Assembly: GCF_032854445.1 (NCBI RefSeq)
Contig: NC_088305.1
Location: 14,429,717 to 14,493,716, forward strand
Length of the DNA: 64,000 nucleotides
From: Liolophura sinensis
Taxonomy: Eukaryota; Mollusca; Polyplacophora; Chitonida; Chitonidae
Direction: 5' to 3'
Shown in pieces: positions 43,441 through 58,400 of this stretch. Position 1 is the first letter of the stretch, and each line of letters opens with the position of its first letter. The notes below the pieces were generated by a model. It ran no database searches. It was not told where the DNA came from and saw nothing but the letters and a program-made list of their open reading frames with translations. The position numbers and the translations under genes are program-made.

Positions 43441-46400
43441 GTAAGTCAATGATATTAGGTACCTTGAGAACTTGAAAAGCTATTTAAGTGTCAAGATCTG
43501 TATGTTTTAAAAGCAGGGTTAAATAATAAGGATCAGACAGACTCAATTGTTTTAATAATTATTAAAGAGTTGCATTGCCTTAAAATCGATGTTTTTGTTT
43601 CGGAGAGTAATACGGCTACAAACGTTTTCTTGGGCCGATTTCACAAAAGTATTTCTGACTTAAATCAAAATTTAAGACGTTGTCACTATCTTTCGTTTTT
43701 TCTGGCAACATTAATCAGGTGGTCAAAATTTTAATTCACAGGGTTCAGAAATTAGCTCTAACATCATACTTCAAGTTTCTGACTTCAGTCAAAAACTGGT
43801 TTTGTGGCCCTGTAGTTTCCAGTACTGTGCCCGGAACCCTTGGCGTCACCCAGCGCTGACGTATAGCCACATATGAAGCCGTATTTTCAAGGATGCATGG
43901 CGTCATTTCAGCATAACTACCTTAAAATGCCGAAAATGTTATTCTTATTTTTTTTTCACTCGTTAGGGTTATTCGACGTCAATCTTGTCGTGAATCTGGT
44001 GTTAGCTCTATTTCAGGGGGGTGTAATTTACATCATTTTTATATTTCCACCATGTTTCTCTTGTGACTGAAATAACACTTAAAATGTAAATCAGTATTCA
44101 GTTATTTGTCCTTTTAGTAAGATGACGATAGTTTAATTGGTATGTGGCTTAAAACGGCAATCAGATGAATAATAGCTTCCTCCCCCGCCGTACGTAGGAA
44201 TGTCTGCTAGCAGCCTGCGGATAGCAACCTGCACTTTCTGGCACCATAATGCAGGTCGTCGTTGTATAAGTGAAATATTCTTGACTACGTCTTAAAACTT
44301 CAGTAGAGGAAAGCAGATAAATGAACAAATGTAAAATACAAATTTACCGCACATAATGAGGTATATAGAGATTTTAACAGCTATTTTAACTGCCAGTTGC
44401 AATCCTCAGATTGAGAAAGCATGGGTGGACTTAGCTTTGCATTAAAGATCGGACTTTTCTTCTGCTGCTCAGAATAGTTAAGCTTAAATGGCCGCTGTCG
44501 CTGTGATAAGTCATAGAAGAAACAACATACAGAAGTCTGAGAACCTCTTGAGGTTTTATCCAATATTTTTTTTACTCATTGTCTACAAGAGGGGAGGTCT
44601 GACATCAGGAGAAAGTTTTTACAGGACAAGGCAATTACTCACAGTTCAGGCGGCATCGCGATGATTTATTGGTTTTATTTGTTTTCCGCAAACAGAGAAA
44701 ACGGTGCCTTTCCAGGGTCAGACGTTTGCTATTGGAGATTATGGATCAGCTGATGGTGGGATATCATACGCGCTGTTCCGGAAAGCTGTTGGTAAGTGTA
44801 AGGCCGTGAGGCGTGTCTTGTTCCACTGGACATTATTTTGAATGTGTCAGAGTTTCTTGTGTAAGGGTACAACTAAAGATGAGAACAACTAGATTGCTCA
44901 ACACTCAGATCAACGATAGGCCTTACACAAGATCAAACAAAAGAAACACAAAGAAAGCTTGAATACGTCCAATACATGTATCTGAACAAAATAGAAAAAT
45001 AATACCACTAAAAATTATATACAAAACCATACAAATGATTTAAAAGAAAACATGTAGCCTCTTGCTCAGATGAGTCTAAATCCGATGGAATATTCCGACT
45101 TCCACAGGCAGGTCAATCATGGTAAATATGAGGAATTCGGATGTCTAATTAGGATGACGGTTCAATAAGTGACAAGCTGTAGTGGACAAAAGACGCTGAC
45201 GATTGTTAATCTTCTCAGGGCGGATGGGTTAACAGTAGTGTCCGCAATGCTCAGCTGGTGATGTGTGTTTCACTCCTCGAAAATGTACCTAAAGTCACTT
45301 TCAGGGTAAACTGTGATGAAATTGTGCGTGATCGCACAAAGAGGCAATGAGCGATACAAGCTCCAAAATAATGTCTCAAAGATTAGCAAGAGGCTAAACA
45401 TTATCTAACAAAGTGCAACGTACAGTAAATGGAGTACAAATGACGAATGCCAAATGGCATGAAAGCATCCAAAACTCTCAATAATTCTCATTTCCCTTCT
45501 GACCTGCTTTTATAGGTCTTATATAGACGAGTGGAATTGTTTAGAATAAGAAAATTCTTGAACACTTGTCGTAAACAAACAGGCCCCGAACTGAGCGTAT
45601 TCTGGAACATTCCAAAGCAGAGGCAGACAGCAGGCCCTTAACTCAGCATATGTAAACAGTGACCAGCTAAATTTTAGAAGCTGACGGCAGTTGTCCACAT
45701 AACACACCCACCCTTCAAGTAAAAAAGTTTTCCTAACTTTTTTTTTACTTACAATATATGTTAAACAATATATGTTAAACAATAATATATACATCATTGT
45801 AAAACCACGTACAGTTAAGCATTTTATACACAACTTATACACGAGACAAACAATCTGCAATAACATTATCTTTTCCTTTAACATGTTTGATTTGAAGATT
45901 GTGTTCCTGCGACAATAAACTCCACCGTTACAATCTCTGATTCTTTTCCTTAACTTTCTGTAAAAACACAAGGGGATTGTGATCAGTATTTACAATCACA
46001 GGTTGTCTCGAAGCTCTTACATAAACTTCAAAATGTTGCAAAGCTAAAATAACAGACAAACATTCTTTTTCAACAGTTGAATAACTTCTCTGGAACTTGT
46101 TAAATTTACGGGAATAGAAACTAACTGGATGATCAACACCAAGATTGTCTTACTAAAGCAAAACAGCACCTACAGCAGCATGGTGAAAAATAACATCAGT
46201 TCTTGATGGTACATCCAGAAACAAATGTGAAAACTCATAAACAAGTTCAGACAGTTCCTGTTGCTGAATGGGTTCCAGATGTTGCAGTTTAGAATTAAGT
46301 TGTTTTAAGACATCTGAATTCTGAAGCTTTAAAGAATTGAGCTTAGAGTCAACCACCTGTTCGCCAATATCATCTGTATTACAGCAATTCTGGCCAATGT

Positions 46401-49400
46401 CAGCATCAACAACATTAATAGAATGTACAGCAGTGTTGTCAGTGTCATTTCTGGCTAAACAGGGTTTCAAGATGTTAATGTGACATAACTGACTTGATTT
46501 GCGTCGATCAGGTGTTTTAACAACATAGTTAAGCTCGCTGAGCTTTTTTGTCAACAACATATGGACCAAAATATCTGACATCAAAGCATTTACCAGGTAC
46601 AGGTAACAATACTAAAACTTTGTGACCAGGCTGAAATGACCGAACAACAGATTTCTCATCATATCTACGTTTCATATTCTTTTGAATACATTCAAGATTG
46701 GCTTTAGCCAATTCACATGCTCTGACAAGCTTAGCACGAAAATCAGATATTAATCCAAAAGATTTACATTACTTGTGTCATCATTGAGAGACTGTTCCTT
46801 GTAAATTAACAATGGTCCTCTAACAGTATGTCCAAATACTAAATCAAATGGACTGAAACCCAATGATTCTTGTATTGACCCTCGAACAGCAAACATAAGA
46901 AATGGAATACCTTCATCCCAGTCTTTCTCTGTGTCATAACAATAAGTCTTAATCATGTTCTGCAATGTTTGGTGAAATCTTTCAACTGAACCTTGACTTT
47001 CTGGGTGGTAGGCAGACGACTTGTATTGTTTAGTGCCTAACTGGTACATAACTTGCTGAAAATTACCAGACATAAATTTTGAACCTTGATCAGACTGTAT
47101 GGATTTGGGTAAACCAAACAGAGGAAAGAACTTTGTTGAAGATTTGACAACAGACTTGGTGTTTATATTCCTTAAAGGAACAGCCTCTGGAAATCTGGTT
47201 GCTGTACACATAATAGTTAACACATACTGAATCCCAGATTTCGTCTCAGGTAGAGGGCGTACACAATCAATCAATATTCGGCTGAATGGCTCTTGAAAAG
47301 CTGGTACAGGCTCTAATGGTGCCTTAGGAATAATCTGATTAGGCTTACCCACTAACTGGCATGTATGACATGATTTACAAAATTGGGTTATATCTCCCTT
47401 TAATCCTGGCCATAAGAAGTGGTTCAGTATCCTGTAGTAGGTCTTGTAAACAACCAAGTGACCAGCTAATGGCATTTCATGTGCCATACGTAAAATTTCA
47501 GTTCGCTATGCCTTAGGTACAACAATCTGATGTTTAATAGCCCAGTCATCGTCAACAGATACATCAGGTGGTCTCCATTTACGCATAAGTATATCAGACT
47601 TGACATAATAACACACAGGTTCAGATGAAATAACACAATCATCGAGAGCTCTGTCAAGCAAACATGAAATTTCTGGGTCTTTATGCTGTTCAGTTACAAT
47701 CTGATGTTTAGAAACATGTGATAGTCACTAGGTGTACAATGGTCTGATTCATCATTATCCATACAGTTGCCTTGAGTAAACATTTGTGTAAGAAATGTAT
47801 CTTGTAAGTCCGTTACTGTGTTTTTGCCGTTATCAGAAAGTTTGTTTGACATAAACCTCGTTACAGCACAAGAGGGATAAAAATCTGGAATTTCTTTCTC
47901 AACAGGATCAACAGTTTGATTTAAACAAAGTTTATCAGTCACAATAGAATTAACCTTTACTTTGTCACCAGCAAGATCATCACCAAGTAGTAGATGAATT
48001 CCTTTAAAAGGCAAAGTAGGCCTAATTCAGACAGTAGCAAGATCCGAAATAATATCTGATGACAAGTAAGCTTTGTGAAGAGGCACAGATTCAAATTCAG
48101 CAGAGCTTACACCTCTAATTAATACATTTGATCCAGAATATGACTCATCAGAAAATGGCAAAACATCTTGTAACAATAAAGACTGAGAAGCTCCAGTATC
48201 TCTTAATACCCTGATCTTTGTATCACAAATCACTTTTAAGTGAGACTTTACCGTCACAAAAAAAGGCTCAAAAACCTTCATAACATTATCCTGTGAATTC
48301 CGTGTACAATCTACTGGTGGAGCCTTAACATTATCAAATGCATCAACATTGTTCACTATGTCAGACTTTTTAGCAGTAACACACAAACCAGTAGGCTTGG
48401 AGCCACCCTCCTGTTCTTGCCTTCTCTTTAAAAGATAATAATTTGATATAACATGGCCTGGCTTCCTACAATAATTACATGTAACCCTGCTAAACTGTCT
48501 ATCAGTAAATGTATGGTCAGACCTTCGTTGAGTAGTGTTGGAATTAACAGGGCTACTTTGCTCACCTGATTTGTCATTTTTTGAATCTGTTTCGGTGGGT
48601 CTGAATTTGAGTTAAATGCACTGCTGGAAAAGGACTGAGGCTTTCTAAATGTAGACGGCTTTTTTCTAAAATGAGACCTTATGTGTAACAGTGTAAGTAT
48701 TGGCCATACTGGCTGCTGCTTCTAATGTATCAGCCTCTTTGTCCTCATTAAAAGTTCTGACATCATCATTAATACATCTTTTAAAGTCTTCAATCAGTAT
48801 GATCTGTTTTAACGTTTCATAGTCTTTATCTACACTTTTAGCAGAACACCACAGCTCAAACAACTGTTCCTTCTGCCTAGCAAATTCATTGTAAGTCTGA
48901 TCTCTTTTCCCAAAATTTCTAACTTTCTGCCGATAGGCCTCTGGCACAATCTCATATTTTTTTAAGATAACATCTTTCACAAAATCATAATCTGCTGCCT
49001 GTTCTGTTGATAACTTTGTGTATATATCCATAGCTTTGCCAGTTAACACACTCTGTAAAAGGGTAGTCCAAAACTTTTTAGGCCACTCTAAACTTTGAGC
49101 AATCTTCTCAAACTGTAGAAAATATTTATCTACATCAGTCTCACGAAATTGTGGCACCAATCAAATGTTTTAAGCGACATCAAATTTTGGAGGCATATCT
49201 GAACAACTTAAGCCAGACCTATGTCCTTCTAGCTTCCTCGCTTCAATTTTGCTCTGAAGTCTCAATTTCTCCAATTCGAAAACTCTTTCATTTTCCCTTT
49301 CTTTAAACAATCTTTCACTTTCCTTTTCCTTCAGTTCTAACTCCTTCTGTCTTATTACACTGGATTCATCGCCCTCAGGCCTGTACGCATCTGGTGCACC

Positions 49401-52400
49401 TTCATCAAACTCCTGTAATTCTACCAAACATTTAGCAATACTAAACTGCATATCTTTCTTGCGTTAGGATCTTTTGATATTAGGATTCAGATACCTGCTT
49501 AAAGCATACAAATCATTCTTTTTTAACGCATCAAAAAAGTCCTGATCTGGCGCTTCCATCAACTCGTCGGGCTTAAAATCCGACATAATGAATAAAATCT
49601 GCTGGCAAAATTTATTACAAAGTCAAAGACTAGAAAAATGGCACAAATTACACAAAATCCTTTCAGTTCCAATTCAAATTCACTTCCCGGACAAACCTCC
49701 AATTTTTTACGACCCAAACTGTCTGTATTATAAAGAGATGGCTTGTTCGAAATACACGACAGTTTAGCCGCACAAAAAAGTAACCAAAACCAGCAGATTT
49801 TATTTTACAACAATTTATTACGTTTAACAAGAACAGATAACAAGACTTTTACAAATACTAAAGTACTTAAGTTTAACAAGAAAGGATAGCAGTATCTATA
49901 CAAATACTAAAGTACTTACATGTACAACGGTGTCAAGTCCAAACGGACGCATATACTCCACAATGCTTAAAAATTGCACAGAGGCAATATTCATAAGAGG
50001 GAAAATCCACAGTATAACTGAGTGTATGACGAAATATACACAAACTTCCACAGACAGGGTCCGTGTACTAATAAACACTGTGTACACAAGAGCACAAATT
50101 AAATATACAAGTTCAGACTGAAAAAGTGCTCGGTGGAGATGGGATATAACAAAGCCAGATGCTATAAAGCCACCAAAATTCAGCACAAAAGGCCTACTAA
50201 AGTAATACACAGCGAATGCATCCAAAACTTTCAATAATTCTCCCTTCTCCTCTGACCTGCTTTCAAAGGTTTTATATAGACGGGTGGAATTTTCTAGAAT
50301 AAGAAAATACTTGAACATTTGTCGTAAACAAACAGGCCCCGAACTGAGCGTATTCTGGAACATTCTAAGGCAGAGGCAGACAGCAGGCCCTGAACTCAGC
50401 ATATGTAAACAGTGGCAAGCTAAATTTAGAAGCTGACGGCAGTTGTTCACATAACACATCTGTGTTAGATATTGTAAAGAATAAATGAATAACTTGTTAA
50501 ATTGTTGACCTGGACTTAAGATATGCAGGATCGCTTGTAAAATCTGGTATTGGAAAAACTTATTGGATGATTGAGGAGCATTTGCGGGCTGAGCGGTTGA
50601 GCGTGTAGATTGCTGCTGAGGAATGTGAGAAAGAGTATGTATAGCCACGCGAGGTGGTCTGGAGATGTTTTAGCATTCTAGTTCACGTCCTCGACGAAGA
50701 TAAAGATGTACCATTGCATATTTAGATCTCATGTCCTATTTTGATCTCATGTCATATTTTGATCTCGTGACAAAGGAGTCAAGTTTTGTTTAATACATGT
50801 CTGCATTACAAAGAAAATTATTTTACTCGTTTATTTTGGAACTTTTGAAACGAAACTTGATCGTGGAAACTCTAGACTACCACCTTATCGGTTCAGCTTT
50901 ATTTACTTATTTGTTTGCTTGAGATTTTTTTAAAATTGTATGAGGGCGATTAGCTTTATAGATAGAGGAAGCCAGAATGCAGTACATGGTGTCGATCACA
51001 CGGCAATCCTGTGGCCGAAACAGTTTTACTGATAGCCTAGCTTCGGCAGAACAAGAGTGCAACAATGGTAATCGAATAATAATGAGTGACATAAGTATAC
51101 AGAGACAAAACATATTAACATATGGTAATGGTTTATTAAATAAAATTTTAACAACTTTAAATGATTTAAATTTGACAACTTTATGTCTATTAATTTGTCT
51201 GGTATTTGTACACTCAATGAAGTAATGTGTTAATTTTAACAGGAAGTCTCTTGTCTGCGTGCTGATAGAACGTTATTATAACATAATACTGTGTTATATT
51301 TAACATGATATCTAGTTAGTCTAATAGAATCTTTATACTGGTTAATAGAATATATGTGTTATATTTTATATTTTCATTGTTTGAGGTTAAAGGGTATAAC
51401 ACCTTCATCTGAGTTGTATTATTGTTTTTCTTTGCCTAGCTCTCCTGCGCCAGAAACATGGCGATGATTTGCCCATCCAGTTGGTGTATCTAGACGAGCC
51501 TATCAATGATTTTAAACCAGTTTTTCTTCGAGCACAAGGTTAGTCTACACAGACAGTCACACGAACCGGATGATCTTAGTGGCTAGAGCGTCCGTCTGGC
51601 AGTGGATAACTCAGAGTTCGATCCCGGTTCCTGCCATGCACAAGCCGATGGCCAAACGTTTGTCGGCCCTGTGTCAGTATGTCTTGACTGTGTGGACAGT
51701 CATGTTTTGGAGAGTTTGGCATATCTTCCAAGTGGTACAGCAGCCAATAAACGGTTTTAGTTATGATAATGAGAACATTCAGAATAAAACTAATGTAGAC
51801 GGACAATTCTAAAACCAACGACACGTAAAATAAGACAATCTTTAGGTAAGAGTCGAAAACTAATTTATGTCTTAAAAAATATACAAATCTAGGAAAGTTT
51901 ATATAGACATATAATCTAAACAAATATAAAGTTTGATAATCTAGACAAATGTGTGCGTAGTTTTTTATCATATAGACCAGTATGTTTTATATAGTGAATG
52001 ACCGTATTGCCATATATTCGGTCAAGCAAATCAATTATGCAGTGGACTGCGAGCAACCCTTTCCCGAATGTCTAAGCAGTCTATACAGTGTTTCAGTCCG
52101 CATTAGGCATGACACACAAGACACTCGGAGGCAATGTCGCGATCGATGTTAAGACTGTGTTGAGCGAAAATGCCTTGTATGACACCTTGCAAAAACAACA
52201 TAGCTTCATCGAAATCCCATTAACCCCGCCAGTGACGGTCAGTATACTTAGGAATATTCAAACGAAAAATCAGAATACGAGATTATCATATTTAAAACAC
52301 AGCTTTAACCTTCCTGTCTACAACTGTTCAGTTCTATGGATAACAGTACGACTTACATTGTAATACCCATCAGAAAACAACGGCCTACTCTCTTTTTAAA

Positions 52401-55400
52401 AAATTTCTATGCGAGGCTAAAATTTCAAAAAAAAGGGAAATTTAAATTGATTTTTTTTTCTTGCTAAAATGCAGGCAAACGAGTAAGTGCATCTTTAGGC
52501 TTCTAACATGCACAACAGAAACTTTGGGTCAAAAGACTGAAGATGATGATGAGGGCTGTGGAGAAGAGGATCACTTCTCTAACAGCCGCAGGTCTGTCTC
52601 CAATCATCGACCCATCAACATATATACATTTAAAGGCCGGCTATTTAGCCTTAATTTCAGAAAAATTTTACTGAAGTAAAAGCGGATTGTATCGGACTTC
52701 TTTTATCCACGCCGATCAAATTTTAATTTAAGCTGCGGAAGATGCCAGGGAGGAAACTGTAGAAAAGACACTTGAGATGCCTTCATTAGTTTGGTGCCAG
52801 AATCTATAATATGCTTCCGAAGCAAACGCAGTACATAAAGTTGAAATGGTTGAAAAAACACGAATGAAATGTTGAGCGCACAAAGGGAGATAGGAGCAGC
52901 AGAACAAGTCCACGTGGTCGATGGATGTTGGTGCTAGGTCGTTGGCCATTGCATATTGAACGTGAGACATTATTTTGTGAACGTGACACTGCTTTGCCTG
53001 GACCACGTGGTCTCTGCACGTCATGTTTTGCTAAATAATCATGTGAGCGTGTTTTGATGTATGAAAACCAAGAATCACTAGAGTATAAGGTCTAATGAAA
53101 AGTTGTATATAGCAACGTTCATACAGTTATGGAGCCAAGTAGATGTATTTACAAATTTCCCGAAATAAGGATTCGAAATTCCTAGCAAAATTATCCGTGT
53201 TTTGTAACTTTCCTGCATTCACCTATCATGAATTTTGTTCTATGTAAAATATTCTACATATACTCTCTGCTCGCCTTAGTTGGTTCTGTGGTAGTTTTTG
53301 AAATTCGTTTTGGCCCTGCGATTATTAACCTGGAACGTCCATTTTGATTGACAGCTATAATACGATTGTCTGCTTCAAGCCTTAGATTCACTAAGTTAAA
53401 ATGACTTACTCAGATGTAACCATGACCTAATCGGCATACATGCACGTATGATCTGCAAAGGAAGCCCAATGATTTTTGTTATAGGGCTAATTGAAGGCAC
53501 TTCCGGCCTAACTGCAGAGTTCCCCAATGTCTACGTTCTGGCTTCCGGTTGCAGTTTTTACTCTAAATGTATGCCAAATGAAAGTCTTGATTTTATGGTT
53601 AGCTTTATGTCAGTTCACTGGCTGAGTAAGAGGTAAGTTAACGTTACGTTATCATCTTGTGCGTATTGAGCACTCTAAAACTAAATTGTAATTTAATTGT
53701 GTTCGACGTCTGCTTTTCTCTATCCAAAACTCGATGCATTTACGTGTTTATACGTGTAAGTAAATAACTCTTCGACCGAGCAGACATTTTTTGCTCGGCT
53801 TTGACGGAATTCGGTGGCCTAATGCTGAAGTCGGGAGACACGGGGCCAAACCCGGGAAGGGTCATAACAAAGACTATAAAATGGTACTCAGCACTAAGAT
53901 TATAAAGAAAGGAAACAGGACTGGTTGACCGGTGTCAATACAATGCCATTTGGTGAAGTGTTATGCCTGGCGTATCGGCATGATAGTTTAGAGGCGGCAG
54001 CTCTTTGGCGGCATGGACTCGCTTTTCCACAAGACAACTCAGTATATGTACATACACCTGATGACTCATCGTCGTCATATGACTGGAAATTTGACGACAT
54101 TAAACTAAAAGCATACATGTAAATAAATTTAAGCTGGTGCCTGACTTTGGTTTCATTGGTGTTTCAGTCCGAGAATTCCGTGCTCCTCGTTATTTCCCTC
54201 TAACACAACAGGAGAGGCATATAACGCGTTCAAGGCGCAGGCCGCTCTGGACTGGGAGATGTTTCTTCTTCAGAGGGCGAAAGAACTAAAATCGGGTAGG
54301 ACAAAAATGCCACAAAACGCATGTCAATATCAGAATCAGGCGAGGTTACGTTCTGTGCAGAGAGTTACATATCACATAACATTCTTTATCATCGTAGTAT
54401 GTAAAGTTATAATCTACATGTCAGGTTAAGGCTGTCGGGGACAGTTTGAGTGGACTGAAAGAAAGTTACTACAAATGTCAGCCATTTCGGCTTATGCACA
54501 CCAACCAGCTAAAACTCAGAAAGACGAATGGACATAGTAACAAGCGCAAATCACTGATACATGAAGCAACGGTAGCCCGCAAAATGCCCATGTCGACTTT
54601 CATAGGTTAAACAATTGGCCTATGTTAACAGATTGATCGTCAATAATTTGAACACATATTCACAGACAAACCAGCAAAAAGGTGAAGAGCCTAGGTCAGA
54701 CAGAAAGACAGACAAGCGGCCAGGGAGACATGAAGGCATTCAGGTGAACAGACAGACAGACAGACAGGGAGACAAACAGTCAATCGGGACAATCAGGTCA
54801 ATAGATAGATAGTTAGACAGAAAAACAGACCGGCCAACAAACACATACACATAAAGGTAGACAGGGACAGACCAACAGACAGACAAACCGACAGACAGAC
54901 CCAACATAAAGACAGACATACCAACAGACAGACCAACAGTTAGACCATAGATTAACCGACAGACAGACACACCAACAGACAAATTACAGACAGACAAGTT
55001 CCACAGAGACTAACAGAGAAACAGACCAACAGACAGACACACCAACAAACAGGCCAACAGACAGATACATCAGCACACCTAACATGCAGACAGATTAACA
55101 GTCATACACACCAACAAACAGACCAACAGACAAACTAGCAGTCAGACCAACAGACGGACAGACCAACAGACAGGTAGACCAAAAGACAAACTAACTAACA
55201 GTCATGAAGACCGACAAACCGACAAGCATGCAGACAGATACATCAACAGGCAGAGAGGCCAACAGACAGACAGACAGACAAACAGATCAACAGACCAAAA
55301 GGCACACAGTCAGATCTATAACCAATACACGTTCTAGTAAAGTTTATCGTCATGTGGCACGCAAGTTCTCCTTTAGTCAGGAAGAGTCGCACTTATGTCT

Positions 55401-58400
55401 TTAAGAGTCACTCATTACAAACAACAGTGTATATGCTCAGGAGTCATTTAGTTTTTATCAAATGATATGATATAAACCCCGATATTACAAACAATGTAAA
55501 ACGGCGTATCATACATGACCACCAACGAAATGATCATTCTTAGTCACATTGCGTAATGCATATATTCTTTCCGGAGTTTTACGTCGTAGTTAAGAATTTT
55601 TCAGGCATACGACAACGGCATGACATCGGCCAAACGAACCCTGTTTCCTCACTCCAACTTATCTCTGCAGAGAGTCGACCGAGGCAGAAATAAATATTAT
55701 TTTTAAAGTCTTTGGTATGAAACCGATTATAGTGTAATGATAAGTAGTCAGTTAATTCGTATGTCATAATATGTTCTCGGGAATAAATACCATCTAATGA
55801 CCAAACCATAGTCTCATTACTAACACAGTTCACATGACCTGTATATCGAGAGTATATACCTGTAATTGAATGGGTACAATAGTTCTAAATGACTTCATAT
55901 AACATCATCAACCAGATGTTTTAAAGTAATTCATATTATATCTTCAGTCAATCATTTTAAATGAGATCATACAATCGTATGAATCAAACATAATGTGATA
56001 TCGTGTTCGTATGTGTTTACTCATATAATTGACACGTTGTGATGTTATAAATTAAACACAGGGGCCTACTACGTAACAACGTATAGTCTCATTGGAGAAG
56101 TACTTTTCATGCCATTGTACATGTATGTTGTATCAGTTTCTTTGTGAGTGTACATGTGTGATGTCTCAGTTTAAATGCCAGTGTACATGTATGACGTTCT
56201 CAGTTTAAATACCATTGTACATGTATAATGTATCAGCTTAAATGCCATCATAAATGAATGATGTCTCAGACTAAGTGTCTGCGTACATGTATGGTGTCTT
56301 AATTTAAATGCCATCCCACGTATGTGGTATCTTAGTTTCATTGCCATGCCACGTGTATGATGTCTCAGTTTTAATACCATGGCATGTGTATGATGTTTCA
56401 ATTTAAATGCCATGGCACGTGTATGATGTCTCATTTGAAATGCCATAGCACGTGTATGATGTCTCAGTTAAATTCTTTTGTGCTTGTATGGTGTCTAAGC
56501 TAAATTCCATCGTTCGTGTGTTGTACCCTGGGTCAAGCTTTGATAGCGGTATTTTACGATCTGATAAATGTATCTTTCTCAGGTGGATATTTAGTGGTCA
56601 CTAGTTTGTGGTGTACACCAGATGATCGGGTGACATTTCCAGTGAAAGATTTTCATGCTAATATTTCGAATGTCTGGAGAAACTTGTTTGATGATGGAGT
56701 CATTAATAAGGTAACAACTCTTTCTAGAGATTAGTTCTTAATAAATATTTGTTTTCGATAGTGTCATTAAATATCTAAAGTTCACCGAGATGTACAGTAA
56801 TATTTGGTATTTATTCATTTGTTTGCCGCCCTTGACCAGATATCTGACAAACCTCCAGACTAAAGGCTTTGGCTCAATGGGAGCTGAATTCGGGTCAGGG
56901 GTAGTATTCTGCCGAATTGACGCCAAACATTCTACCAATATCATTTTGTGTGCGTGGCTTTGGTCACACTGAGCTGTTGACGACGCTCTTATTGTCCTTG
57001 GCGCGATCTAACGTCTGTTGATCCGGATTTCTCAACGTATAAAACTGACCGCCATGATAGATGCAAAAACTTCCTAATTATGGCGTCATACAACAATGAA
57101 GTAAATGTTTTCTAGGCTGTGTGAAAGGTAACGATTTCTTTCCTACACATTTAAACATCTCCACAGGTGGAGTTTGAACGCACAGAAATCGCCATTCACT
57201 ACCGGTCACGGGAGGAGCTAGAGAGACCATTCAAGGATACAGAATCCTCCGTGTTAAAGAGCGGCCTTTTCCTGGTATCCTTAGAAACGAATGTAGTCCA
57301 GTGTCCATTAAGACAACAGCGCAGAAAACTTGCTAAAAATCATAAAAATGGTAAGTGATTGTGATGAATACTAAAACGTCAACTATATTGAAATGAAGCC
57401 AGTTTTCTTTACGCCTACACTTTTCCCCACAATTATACACAAGTCTTGTTAAGTTGATTTAGGTTACATGGAGTGTTCAAAAATATTCTCTTATACCACG
57501 GTGTATGGTTTTAAGGGTGGAAATAGGCAGAGTACTAAGGAGTGAAGAAGCTTTTCCACATATCCTGCAGAGAATGTCCTCCTCTTTGTGGTCTCAGTAC
57601 GTATGTCATATCGCCAATGAATTCACCAAAGATCACCAGATTAGCCATTATGCTTATTGGCAAACGAAATATCACCAGATTTGGAGAAAGTTAGTCTGGG
57701 ATTAAACATCACATCTCCAGCCATTAAAACACATACTTTACAAGTACAAACTTGTTTGTTGACCTGGATACATACGCGATATTTTCTGCTGAACCGGACA
57801 CAAACGCGATATTTTCTGCTGAACCGGACACAAACGCGATGTTTTCTGCAGAACTGGACACAAAGGCGATATTTTCTGCTGAACTAATACCAAAGTTATG
57901 CCTATTTCTGTTCTGCCGTTTTAGTAGAAGAAGTTTTCAAAATTACGAAAAGTGAAAATTATGAAAAAAATGTAATAAAAAGTGCGATTTCTTTGCCATT
58001 TCATACTAGTTTGCAGAGGTCACTTTCGGTTTCTCTCCTTGCATTGGGATCATGTTAGTCTTTAGGAGTTTGCGTCCTAGGTTCATTTATTACGGTGAAA
58101 TATCCACTTCTGGTCATAAAGATGCCAGTTCCGTTTTTTTCCTAAGTTACACATTCGGAATCAGCGCGCACCAGTTTATCCAATAGATGGATAAACCTGT
58201 CGGGAATATTTTAACCAGGGTGGAAATTGCAAGAAAAAAAAAGCCCAAGGTTTTCGGTCACATGAATTTTCACCGAAATATAGCGAGCCAAGGTTTTGTG
58301 TAAGTGCAGCTTTTGGTCCACTGTTCCAGTAAAGCATACTGAAGTTTCATAAATTTAATGAAAAACTTTACAGGGTATACATGATAAATTGACCACAGTA

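Larger units (their letters stand above)
44860..50458 (-). mobile_element. Degenerate Gmr1-like Ty3/gypsy LTR retrotransposon in intron 2, copy 2
   Basis: Same element, place and orientation as 14649-19734, inherited through the segmental duplication. It is longer because the gag zinc-knuckle region survives. It shares the RT deletion, the stop before the integrase and the two adjacent stops after AVGAVLL. The left limit is uncertain, as in copy 1. Confidence 0.82.

Noticed and set aside
49896-50648. 250-codon minus-strand open frame
   Set aside because: It runs over the 5' LTR and flank of the retrotransposon. The copy-1 equivalent differs in length, and the sequence has no domain character.
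56109-56505. Possible CRISPR-like array
   Set aside because: The 33-bp units are contiguous with no unique spacers, in an intron of a eukaryotic gene.
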